64,000 nucleotides of DNA. Origin: Flavobacterium sp. 9AF. GTDB lineage: Bacteria > Bacteroidota > Bacteroidia > Flavobacteriales > Flavobacteriaceae. Positions 47,525 through 55,392 of the stretch are shown piece after piece. The translations under genes were made by a program, and so were the position numbers. Positions within the stretch are counted from its first letter, which is position 1; each line of letters begins with the position of its first letter. The notes under the pieces are model-generated. The model was given only the letters and a program-made list of their open reading frames with translations. It had not been told where the DNA came from and did no database searches. The stretch covers positions 1,731,971 to 1,795,970 of the forward strand of contig NZ_LR733556.1 in the NCBI RefSeq assembly GCF_902506265.1. Direction: 5' to 3'.

Positions 47525-48220
47525 TTATATATTATTTTTTGATACAGCTCCTTGTTGAATAGTATGTGTTAATTCATGTGCTAAAAGTTCTTTTCCCGAT
47601 TTTGATGTTGGGTTGTATTTTCCTTTATTAAAATAAATATCCTTACCGTTTGTAAATGCCAAAGCACCCATTTCCTGACAAAGTGCGATAGCATCAGTAT
47701 CTGTATGAATTCTCACTTCACTAAAATCGGCTTGAAAAGCAGCATTCATTTCCATTAAAACAGACTTGTTCATGGCATATCCTCCCCCTTTCGTGTTTTT
47801 TAGTTTGGTTTGTGTACTTGGCTGAACACTACTACTTTTTTTTTGAACCGTTTCTTCTTTCTCGTCTGTCTTTTTTTGAACCTCTTGTTCTTCCTCTTTC
47901 TTTTGAACCGTTTCTTCTTCCCCTTCTTTTTTTTGTACTTTTTCTTCTTCCTTTTTTTGAATAGGCTCCTCTTCTTTCATGTCTTTCTTTTGTACTTGCG
48001 AAATAGCATCAGAAATAGGCTTTTGTTGCACCTCTTCTTCTTTAGCTTGAAGCATACCACCACTTTTAGTAGAATGGGCTACCACTTTACTCGCTACTTG
48101 ATCTGCTTCAACCTCAAATTTATCTCCTGGTGTTCCTGTTTTTATCTTTTTTTGAATTTTTGGATCAAAAAAAGTAGCTGAAGCATGTCCTTCTCTTTTT
48201 CTTTTTTCAAATGATCTCAT
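47525..48220 (-). CDS. Stand-alone eCIS-core (DUF4157) protein
   Basis: 231 residues. N-terminus ATFFDPKIQKKIKTGTPGDKFEVEAD is the same type of tag as in the two large effectors. Residues 58-130 are a low-complexity Lys/Glu/Gln tract with repeated QKKEE units. The DUF4157 domain (MNAAFQADFSEVRIHTDTDA, 158-177) ends with HELTHTIQQGA (215-225), and the protein stops six residues later, so no effector domain is attached. It may be a packaging adaptor, a metallopeptidase acting in trans, or a cargo remnant. DUF4157 proteins are markers of eCIS loci; their HExxH site suggests a zinc peptidase but activity is unproven. It lies 12 bases after the tape-measure gene. Confidence 0.88.
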   Translation of the reverse strand: MRSFEKRKREGHASATFFDPKIQKKIKTGTPGDKFEVEADQVASKVVAHSTKSGGMLQAKEEEVQQKPISDAISQVQKKDMKEEEPIQKKEEEKVQKKEGEEETVQKKEEEQEVQKKTDEKEETVQKKSSSVQPSTQTKLKNTKGGGYAMNKSVLMEMNAAFQADFSEVRIHTDTDAIALCQEMGALAFTNGKDIYFNKGKYNPTSKSGKELLAHELTHTIQQGAVSKNNI

Positions 48221-48232
48221 ACTTTCTTGTTT

Positions 48233-49753
48233 TTACCATTCGGTGTAAATTAATTTTTCCAACCAAGGAATTTTTATAATACTTATATTCCAAGGGAGGC
48301 GTTCTAATAATATATCTTGTGTTTTTCTTTCGATAAAAATCTTGGGATTACTATCTTGAAAATCTATTTTTCCTTCTCTTTGCAAGAATTCATTTCTTAA
48401 TATAGCTATAGAGGAACTCTTTAAAGCTGTCCAGTGATTTAAAACGGCCGCTAGCATTTTTTCTGCTTCTTCTTTAATCTGTAAAGGAATAGCTACTTCT
48501 CGTTTTATTGGAAAATCCATTGGCAAACCGCATAAAAACTTTTCAAATAACATATTATATTCATAGTCATTTTCTTGTTCTGTGGCCAAATAATGTAACA
48601 GATGTACAGCTAGTTCTTTATTTGTTATTGCCTTATTATTTTCGTCTAGAAGCTGGCAATTTTTGAAAAAATCTTTGAAAAAAGGGTGTAACAAGATTAA
48701 ACCAGCATTTTGGATATAACTATTTTCTTCTTCATATGCTTCCTCTAATGAGTATTCTATTTTATTAATTAAATTATCTTCTTTTTGAGATTTCTTTCCT
48801 TCTTGTTCGCTTATTAAATCTTCTTCTTCCAATGGATTAATTTCATTGGCAGCTTTCAATAAAGTCATTCTTTCTGAAGGGGAAAAAGAAATTATTTTTT
48901 CCAGTTCTTTTATGTAAGTTAAGAAAGACTCTTTTTTACTTTTAAATAATGCTTCATTTGTAATATAAAAAGAGATAAGGTTATCTAACTTTTGTAAAGT
49001 AAAATAAGAGAATAAGGCTTCCCATAAAGATTTTTTCACAGTGAAATTGGCATGAGTAAACATTTTTATTAATAACTCACTTTTATTAATAACTTTCTTA
49101 TAATCAATAGTTTTTGAGTTATTAAAAACGCTTATCAATAAAATAATTTGTTCATTAGTAAATTGATAAATAAGCCTTTGTTGTACCTTTTTTTGAATGA
49201 GAATTGCTTTAAATGGAGTTATAAAATCTTTGTTTTTTATTATTTCTTGGATATTTTCTTCATCAAAAAAAGCTGTCTTTTTTAATTTATTTTGAACTTC
49301 ATGAAAACACCACCAAGGTAATTTTCCATTTTGCAAAAAATATAATAAGGTATTGCTTTTTTTATCGGAAAGGGATAAAATAGATGTAGGGATGAATCCT
49401 TTAGTTTCGTCTTTGGATTTAAAAAAATCTTTCTTTTTAGTTTGTTGTAGAATAGCTTCAATCTTTTGTCGAATCTGATTTTCTATCTCTCCTTTATAAG
49501 TTTCATTGTTTAAAGTAAAGTTGGAAATAGTTTTTGAATCAATAGTATTATTTGAAATCGTTAATGTTAAATTATCTATTTGTAAAACAACCTCATCAGG
49601 CACTGAAAGCCGATTTAATTCCTGTTCTATTAAGGCTAATAATTCATTTTCGACAAACATAGTCGCATTATTTTTTAGTCTATTAGCCACTTTCATAGAG
49701 TTTGTGTCTATTTCTAAAAAAACTTTTTCGATTATATGTTTATTTTTATTCAT
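48233..49753 (-). CDS. eCIS tape-measure protein (CIS_TMP, Afp14-like)
   Basis: 506 residues. The N-terminal HIIEKVFLEIDTNSMKVANRLKN and VLQIDNLTLTIS and the C-terminal NAGLILLHPFFKDFF, LLHYLATEQENDYEYNMLFEKFLCGLP and LKSSSIAILRNEFLQREGKI match the contractile injection system tape-measure family. The protein is Lys/Glu rich and mainly helical. It sets the length of the tube and sheath. 506 residues is on the short side, suggesting a short particle, though length scaling has not been checked. It follows the spacer that holds the antisense RNA signals. Confidence 0.88.
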   Translation of the reverse strand: MNKNKHIIEKVFLEIDTNSMKVANRLKNNATMFVENELLALIEQELNRLSVPDEVVLQIDNLTLTISNNTIDSKTISNFTLNNETYKGEIENQIRQKIEAILQQTKKKDFFKSKDETKGFIPTSILSLSDKKSNTLLYFLQNGKLPWWCFHEVQNKLKKTAFFDEENIQEIIKNKDFITPFKAILIQKKVQQRLIYQFTNEQIILLISVFNNSKTIDYKKVINKSELLIKMFTHANFTVKKSLWEALFSYFTLQKLDNLISFYITNEALFKSKKESFLTYIKELEKIISFSPSERMTLLKAANEINPLEEEDLISEQEGKKSQKEDNLINKIEYSLEEAYEEENSYIQNAGLILLHPFFKDFFKNCQLLDENNKAITNKELAVHLLHYLATEQENDYEYNMLFEKFLCGLPMDFPIKREVAIPLQIKEEAEKMLAAVLNHWTALKSSSIAILRNEFLQREGKIDFQDSNPKIFIERKTQDILLERLPWNISIIKIPWLEKLIYTEW

Positions 49754-49757
49754 TTTA

Positions 49758-49788
49758 TTTGGTTTGTATGTTTTTTTTTGTATATTTG
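49758..49788 (+). promoter_or_regulatory. Canonical promoter on the antisense strand of the eCIS spacer
   Basis: TTTG (49758-49761), exactly 19 bases, then TATATTTG (49781-49788). This is the same layout and spacing as the tRNA-Asn promoter at 36059-36089. It faces away from the tape-measure gene, against the operon direction. Confidence 0.6.
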
Positions 49789-49794
49789 AATCAG

Positions 49795-49949
49795 CCTTTC
49801 GAGGAATACTGGGTTTTGTGTTCTGTTTATTTTGTTGTTGTTATCTTGAGTGTATTTTCACTTTAGTTTTCGATTTCGATTTACTCATTTCCTTCCCCCC
49901 ATCGAGCTTCAGATCAGCTAGCTTTATTAGGTCTGAAGCTTTTTTATTT
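49795..49949 (+). ncRNA. Candidate antisense small RNA in the eCIS operon spacer
   Basis: A transcript started by the promoter at 49758-49788 would begin near 49795 and meet an intrinsic terminator at 49905-49949: AGCTTCAGA and TCTGAAGCT form a 9-base perfect stem with an 18-base loop, followed by TTTTTTATTT. The predicted RNA is about 150 bases, has no plausible open frame on its own strand, and lies opposite the operon mRNA between the 900-residue structural gene and the tape-measure gene. It contains the single-stranded-looking run CCTTCCCCCC (49891-49900), the complement of a purine-rich tract on the operon strand. Promoter and terminator are both read from sequence; transcription is inferred. 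Confidence 0.5.
49841..49888 (-). CDS. Possible 15-residue basic peptide in the eCIS spacer
   Basis: MSKSKSKTKVKIHSR starts at 49888, preceded by GGGGGGAAGGAA immediately upstream, an unusually strong Shine-Dalgarno-like tract for a flavobacterium, where such motifs are rare. The same frame stays open upstream to 50026, overlapping the end of the 900-residue gene, and a longer product (up to 61 residues, with ADLKLDGGKEMSKSKSK) is possible. It is not recognised. It lies opposite the predicted antisense RNA. It may be non-coding. Confidence 0.25.
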   Translation of the reverse strand: MSKSKSKTKVKIHSR

Positions 49950-49961
49950 CTATTAATTAAG

Positions 49962-52664
49962 CTAGCTGATTGGTATAAACAGTCCATTTGTTGGTTTTTG
50001 CAAATAAAATTCTGCTTTATTAGCATAACGATTGAAAATAGGTATCAAAGCATCTAAGTTCATATTGCTAGAATTATTAATATGAATAATATACTTACTC
50101 ACACCATTTTCATTGTGCAATTTTTTTCTTAATCGAACAAATAAAGCTACATCATCATTTGTGTCATTTTGATGTTGCGCATAATGATCTAACATGGTAC
50201 TATTTACCCAATTTCCATTAGTCCAATCACCTCCTATTGTTATTTCTAAATTTGTAAAGTTTGTACTTGCATTGCGAATTGCATTTGCTATTTGTTGTAG
50301 TTCCTGACCCACAGAAACATTTGGCATATTCGTTGGGATATTATTAAAATGTCGCATTTCTGTAATAAATCTTCTAAATGGAGATGTTACTGCATGATCT
50401 ATTAATTTTCTTCTTAATATTTCCCATTTTCTCCAATCTTCATCAAATCTTCCAAAATCATCATCATCTTTATTAATCGGAGCATAATTACTTTGTAGTT
50501 TTTTGTAAATATCCTCGTTATATGCGTTTACAATTGAACAACTGATCTCTTTAGCTAGATATTTTCTGTTATTTCTAGTTATACCGCGATCCGTTAAAGT
50601 ATAAACCGGACTTGTATTACTTAATGTAATGTCCTGTACTTCAAAAACAAAATTGTCCTTTTCTAATCGGGTAATTTTTAGTTTTTTTTGTTCTTCTATG
50701 AAATCAAATACTAATCCGGAAGGGAATCTTTGATTGATTCGTTCCATTACAACATGCAATCTTCTTAGAAAAATATCTTCGTTTAATGGTATTCTTAATA
50801 TAACAGGTTTATTAATTAAACTAATCCCATTAATACTATATCTTCTAATATTTAAAACATAATGAGTGGGCATCGCTTTTACTTTACTAGGTGTACCTTT
50901 AAGACTTCTTGCCAAGTTATTGATGTATTTTAAAGAACTTATCCAAGGATACATACATGCAACAATTGTACAGCAATCCAAACTATCTTCCTCAGCAATT
51001 TTATAATCTACAGCAAAATCAGTTATGAACTCATCTCCTTCTTTTAACAATAATAACGTACCTCCCTTTTGAACTCCAGCTTTATGTTCAAATGATGGAT
51101 TATTTTTCAAAAGAGTTTTTAATTCGTCCTTATTTTCAACAACATCTAAGATTTGAAAATCAAAATCTAATCCATGTAATGCTCTTTGATTTGTAAGTGT
51201 GTTATTAACCTCATCTATATCATCATTCAAATAGCCTTCAATTCTATAAAAATCATGATTTTCTAATGTATATTGAAGTGGAAATTGAATAAAATCATTC
51301 GATAATAAATTAGTTGTATGATAACTAAAATTAGCCTTAGAAATAAAAATATTACTTCTATCAAAATCCCAAGAATTTATAAATAAATTATCAATATTAT
51401 AATAGTAAGGAATTGATTTATGCCCAAGTTTTCCAGTACTTTTAGAGGGAATAATTTTTACTTGATTAGAAGCAGGGGCAATTCCAAATTTTCCTGTTAT
51501 TTCTATTAATCTTTGAATTAAAGTTTGAAAATTTCTAAATTTTCTATTTTGATCGTCTAATATAGGAGCTTTATAAAACTGATGACGATACATTTTATAC
51601 ATTTGAATATCGACAACTTTTCCTAACAAAAGATGTTTTGGAAAAGAACTGATGGAAGGATTACATTCGGCAATTTGTTGAATAAATAAATCCTTCAATT
51701 CTTTATAGGTTGCCAAAATATCTTTTAAAAGATCATAACGATAATGAATATCACTTGGAATAGCAGTGGGTATAATATCAAAAAGATTGGTAATTCGATT
51801 ATTAATAGTTGTAGCTTGTGTACTAAAACCTAAATTAGAAAGTATTGTAGTAATACCATTTTTTAGACTCGTTTTAAATGCAGCATCACTTACAACCGTA
51901 TTAAAAAGTTGCTTAATTTGAAGTGCAGATTGGATGCTAGAATATGTTGGCACCACTTTTTTAACCGCTAATTCTGGCAGGGCTTCGTACTCATTAAAAA
52001 AATCATATTTTATATATAAACTATCTTTAGATTGAATAATATCTGCGTTAGCTTGAGTTGTAATAAGTACTCTTAAATTAAAAACTTCTTCTCCTCCTTG
52101 ATTTGAGCAATCTATTTGACTGCATAAAGACGCTTCTTTAGGATAACTTTCTAAATATAGAATTACTACATAATCTCTAATATTTGCTAAATCAGGAAAT
52201 GCAGTTAATAATTGTTCTCCTGCTTCTAATGTAGAGCCACTTGGCTTTTCGGGAAGCAATTCAAATAAAGGAACAAGCGTGGTGGGACTATTTTTAAAAT
52301 ACTCATAATTTCCTTTATCTTCTGTAAATGGTTTATAAGATTTATAAATAATATTACTAAAATCAACACTAACCAGTTTTTGTTTGGTAGTTAAAGATAC
52401 ATCTCCTGTAGCTTTTTTTTGAAGTTTTATTAAATCTCCGTCCGTAGTTATTCCTGTTCCTTGTGTAATGGTTATAGCATCATTAGTATTGGTAATCGAA
52501 ATTACAAAACCACAAGCAATACCTGTTCCTGTTAAAAACACCCTACTCAAACGATCTTGATCAGTAAAATAGTCAATTGTTTCGTTTAATTGATAATGTG
52601 TTAATACTTGATCTTCCACATAACTATGATATTGTCCTGTTATATTATCTAGTTTAGTTGCCAT
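49962..52664 (-). CDS. eCIS structural protein of unknown fold at the Afp13 position
   Basis: 900 residues. It opens MATKLDNITGQYHSYVEDQVLTHYQLNETIDYFTDQDRLSRVFLTGTGIACGFVIS, a lead that looks like an attachment domain to the baseplate or collar. The rest is long mixed alpha/beta with no recognised domain, no signal peptide and no membrane helix. It stands between the two baseplate genes and the tape-measure gene, where Serratia Afp has its tail-fibre gene afp13, but I see no fibre-like repeats or knob. It could be a fibre, a cage or a baseplate component special to Bacteroidetes eCIS. It overlaps nothing and is followed by the longest spacer in the operon. Confidence 0.6.
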   Translation of the reverse strand: MATKLDNITGQYHSYVEDQVLTHYQLNETIDYFTDQDRLSRVFLTGTGIACGFVISITNTNDAITITQGTGITTDGDLIKLQKKATGDVSLTTKQKLVSVDFSNIIYKSYKPFTEDKGNYEYFKNSPTTLVPLFELLPEKPSGSTLEAGEQLLTAFPDLANIRDYVVILYLESYPKEASLCSQIDCSNQGGEEVFNLRVLITTQANADIIQSKDSLYIKYDFFNEYEALPELAVKKVVPTYSSIQSALQIKQLFNTVVSDAAFKTSLKNGITTILSNLGFSTQATTINNRITNLFDIIPTAIPSDIHYRYDLLKDILATYKELKDLFIQQIAECNPSISSFPKHLLLGKVVDIQMYKMYRHQFYKAPILDDQNRKFRNFQTLIQRLIEITGKFGIAPASNQVKIIPSKSTGKLGHKSIPYYYNIDNLFINSWDFDRSNIFISKANFSYHTTNLLSNDFIQFPLQYTLENHDFYRIEGYLNDDIDEVNNTLTNQRALHGLDFDFQILDVVENKDELKTLLKNNPSFEHKAGVQKGGTLLLLKEGDEFITDFAVDYKIAEEDSLDCCTIVACMYPWISSLKYINNLARSLKGTPSKVKAMPTHYVLNIRRYSINGISLINKPVILRIPLNEDIFLRRLHVVMERINQRFPSGLVFDFIEEQKKLKITRLEKDNFVFEVQDITLSNTSPVYTLTDRGITRNNRKYLAKEISCSIVNAYNEDIYKKLQSNYAPINKDDDDFGRFDEDWRKWEILRRKLIDHAVTSPFRRFITEMRHFNNIPTNMPNVSVGQELQQIANAIRNASTNFTNLEITIGGDWTNGNWVNSTMLDHYAQHQNDTNDDVALFVRLRKKLHNENGVSKYIIHINNSSNMNLDALIPIFNRYANKAEFYLQKPTNGLFIPIS

Positions 52665-52677
52665 GACCTTAATTGTT

Positions 52678-55392
52678 TTATATTGTTCCTAAATTTGTTT
52701 TTCCTAAAATTACTTTACCTGTTAAATCTTCATTTTCATCTTCGCAATTGAATAATGTTCCTGTAGGAAAAATGGAATTCAACTTGCTTAATGAATGCAC
52801 AAAATCGGGTAAAGCGTCTTGTTTATTTTTGCTCTTATCAATTAGAAAGTTTTTAAAATCTCTTTCAAAATCGAGTAGATCATTATCAATGGTATTGATA
52901 TGATTTTTTCGGTATCCTATCCAGCATATTTTCCCAAGAATATGAGCAGGAATTTCCTGTCTTATTACATCTTCCGCATAATTTCTAAAATCGATATTAG
53001 AAAATCGATATGTGTAGCCTGGTAACACCACACTTATTTTAAAAGAATAAGGATCAGGAATGCAACATGTTTCATTACAATCATCGATACATATAGGCAT
53101 AAAATGATTTTGGGTTGTCATTTCATCGTCTTTTGGAAGCAATAAAATATGTTCTACTAAAAAAATTCCTTCTTCAGTAAATTCTTCTTTAAAGAAAGTA
53201 ATCAACTCAAGAATAGCTGTTTTTACTTCTTCAAGCGTATCATAAAATTTATATTGTTTGGCTATAATTCTATCTGGATCACTTACCGTTTCTATTTCAG
53301 GGTTAATAATGTGAAAGGAAAACTTTCCACTTTCTGCCTGATGAATTTCAAATGTATGAATGACTTTATGTGTGAAATTTGAAGTAAACCCTTCTTTAAT
53401 TTCTGTTTCACTGGTTTCCAATATTTTTAAAATGGCAAAATACATTTCATTTGCTGCTTCTGTTTCTGTGGCATAATCATCTGTGGCAGAAAGTATAATT
53501 TGATTGGATGCATTTTTTATACGCCATCTAAAATTATCCGCTGGTGTTAGTGGTGTAGGGTCATAAATTTGAATGAATAAATTAGAAATATTTTTTCTTT
53601 TAATCCCTCTTTTTCCTGTTAATGGATTACTATCTCCTTTAATTCCAAGAAGTCCAGCAATCCTATTTTCTAGACCTGTTACATTAAAAGTATTCCAAAG
53701 ATGGCTTACAGGTTGCTTATAATAGTTGAAACCGCAACCTCTATGACTACTTGTTGCATTATAACTATTTAAAAAATCAGCTTTATTTCTTAGTACAATC
53801 TCATCTGAAACACTTCCATACAAAGATTTCATTAGAAAAGCATATTCCGAAAAACGCTCTGCAAATCGGGCAATAAGATGATCTTTTAAGTTATTGTTTC
53901 TTTTTACTGCATCGTCTAAATGACCAAAAAGTGTTTCTGAAAGCACATCGGAATCGGCATCATAATCAGAAACTAATTCTTCAAAACCTTCTATATCAGA
54001 AACCACTTGGGTAAAATAAGTTTTAGTTAAAGGGTTATTTATTGAAAGTAACTGCTTTACATTACTTAAATGTTTAAAATAGCTTGCTAAAATTTGATCA
54101 AAAAACAGTAAATAACCTTTTAATTGTTTGGCTTTCGCTTTTCTTTGCGGTGTAGCTACATCTGAAAGTCCAATTGCTCCAATACCATAAGTTTCTGGAA
54201 AATCATTAGTAATACTAGTATAAAAATTAGTTTCGGTTATTCTTCCTTTTGGAATTGTCAACTCCTTATCTTTTGTAGCTTCTTTTTGTTTTAAAACGAT
54301 GTCTTTTTTCAGTTCGTTTATATACTGAGTTACTTTGGCTTTATTAACATTGACAGGTAAAACTCCTTTGGTAAAACTAAAAGTGCTTTTATGACACAAT
54401 TGTGGCTTTTTACCTTCATCAATACATAAAACCCATTCTTTAACATTTTCATCAATTTGATTACAATAATTAATCGAAATATCTTTAATGAGTTTAACGC
54501 CATCAATATTCATAATAATTTGCATAATATCGGAAAGACGCACATCTGTTCGTAAAGAAGAATTCGCTAATTCAGCCGTATCTATAAATCCATTATCTAA
54601 CAAAGGTCCTTCAAAAATAACATCGCTAGTGTAGCCTTTTTCAATCATTTGTGAGAGAGAATAGAATGTTATTGAAGGAGATAAATAATTCTCCAGAGCT
54701 AAAACAATAAGTGCCTGTACATATTCTTCATCTGCTTCTGGATCGATTTCTATTTGTGTACAAACAGCTATTGGCTGTATTTCTACTTCTTTGATTTCAG
54801 CAATATCTTCACAAAGATTTCTGTTGGTATGAAATTTTTCAAGAATTTGTTGTTTTATTGTTGACTTTACACTTTCATCTTCTTCATCAATGTCTACTAA
54901 AAAGGTATATAGTCCTTTAATAGTCGTTTCTTTTATAAAATCCTCTGAAACACCTTCAAAATCTTCTTTATGATACGAAATTTTGGCTTCTTTACAGTTG
55001 ATATATATTGTTTTGCTGTGTTTTTGTAACCAACAATTTTTAATTAATAAAGGATTAATATCCAATACTATTTTTCGATAATCAAATGCTGTTACCGCTT
55101 TATTTGGCAATATTTCAGAAGCTTTAAAGAACTGATTTTCAATTGTATTATTGGTTGAATTACTTAATAAATCTTCAATTGGGAGATTTATTCGCATACC
55201 TAAATCGGTAATAGCATAACATAAAACTTCTAAAATAGTAATTCCAGGATCATGTGTATTGTAATCTGTCCAAAACGTTGTTCCAAACGATTCTATATAT
55301 TCTATTCCTTTTTTACGTAAAAAATCAAAGCTTAAATCGTCGTTTGAGCTTACATTTTTAGGAATACTGTTATTTTTAGTTACAACTGACAT
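52678..55392 (-). CDS. eCIS baseplate protein (Afp12-like, gp6-type wedge)
   Basis: 904 residues. The N-terminal motif FWTDYNTHDPGITILEVLCYAITDLGMRINLPIEDLL is the D..DPG..LLE..AY..TDL pattern of eCIS/T4-type wedge proteins, and RQEIPAHILGKICWIG near the C-terminus is also typical. It has large insertions and no signal sequence. With the preceding 1061-residue protein it should form the wedge ring around the spike. Its start overlaps the end of that gene by 13 bases, so they are translated together. Confidence 0.82.
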   Translation of the reverse strand: MSVVTKNNSIPKNVSSNDDLSFDFLRKKGIEYIESFGTTFWTDYNTHDPGITILEVLCYAITDLGMRINLPIEDLLSNSTNNTIENQFFKASEILPNKAVTAFDYRKIVLDINPLLIKNCWLQKHSKTIYINCKEAKISYHKEDFEGVSEDFIKETTIKGLYTFLVDIDEEDESVKSTIKQQILEKFHTNRNLCEDIAEIKEVEIQPIAVCTQIEIDPEADEEYVQALIVLALENYLSPSITFYSLSQMIEKGYTSDVIFEGPLLDNGFIDTAELANSSLRTDVRLSDIMQIIMNIDGVKLIKDISINYCNQIDENVKEWVLCIDEGKKPQLCHKSTFSFTKGVLPVNVNKAKVTQYINELKKDIVLKQKEATKDKELTIPKGRITETNFYTSITNDFPETYGIGAIGLSDVATPQRKAKAKQLKGYLLFFDQILASYFKHLSNVKQLLSINNPLTKTYFTQVVSDIEGFEELVSDYDADSDVLSETLFGHLDDAVKRNNNLKDHLIARFAERFSEYAFLMKSLYGSVSDEIVLRNKADFLNSYNATSSHRGCGFNYYKQPVSHLWNTFNVTGLENRIAGLLGIKGDSNPLTGKRGIKRKNISNLFIQIYDPTPLTPADNFRWRIKNASNQIILSATDDYATETEAANEMYFAILKILETSETEIKEGFTSNFTHKVIHTFEIHQAESGKFSFHIINPEIETVSDPDRIIAKQYKFYDTLEEVKTAILELITFFKEEFTEEGIFLVEHILLLPKDDEMTTQNHFMPICIDDCNETCCIPDPYSFKISVVLPGYTYRFSNIDFRNYAEDVIRQEIPAHILGKICWIGYRKNHINTIDNDLLDFERDFKNFLIDKSKNKQDALPDFVHSLSKLNSIFPTGTLFNCEDENEDLTGKVILGKTNLGTI

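Noticed and set aside
49506..50057. 183-residue plus-strand open frame over the eCIS spacer
   Set aside because: It is composed of hydrophobic and Phe/Ser runs typical of reading the opposite strand of Lys/Asn-rich coding sequence, overlaps two real genes, and its start lies inside the tape-measure gene upstream of the antisense promoter.
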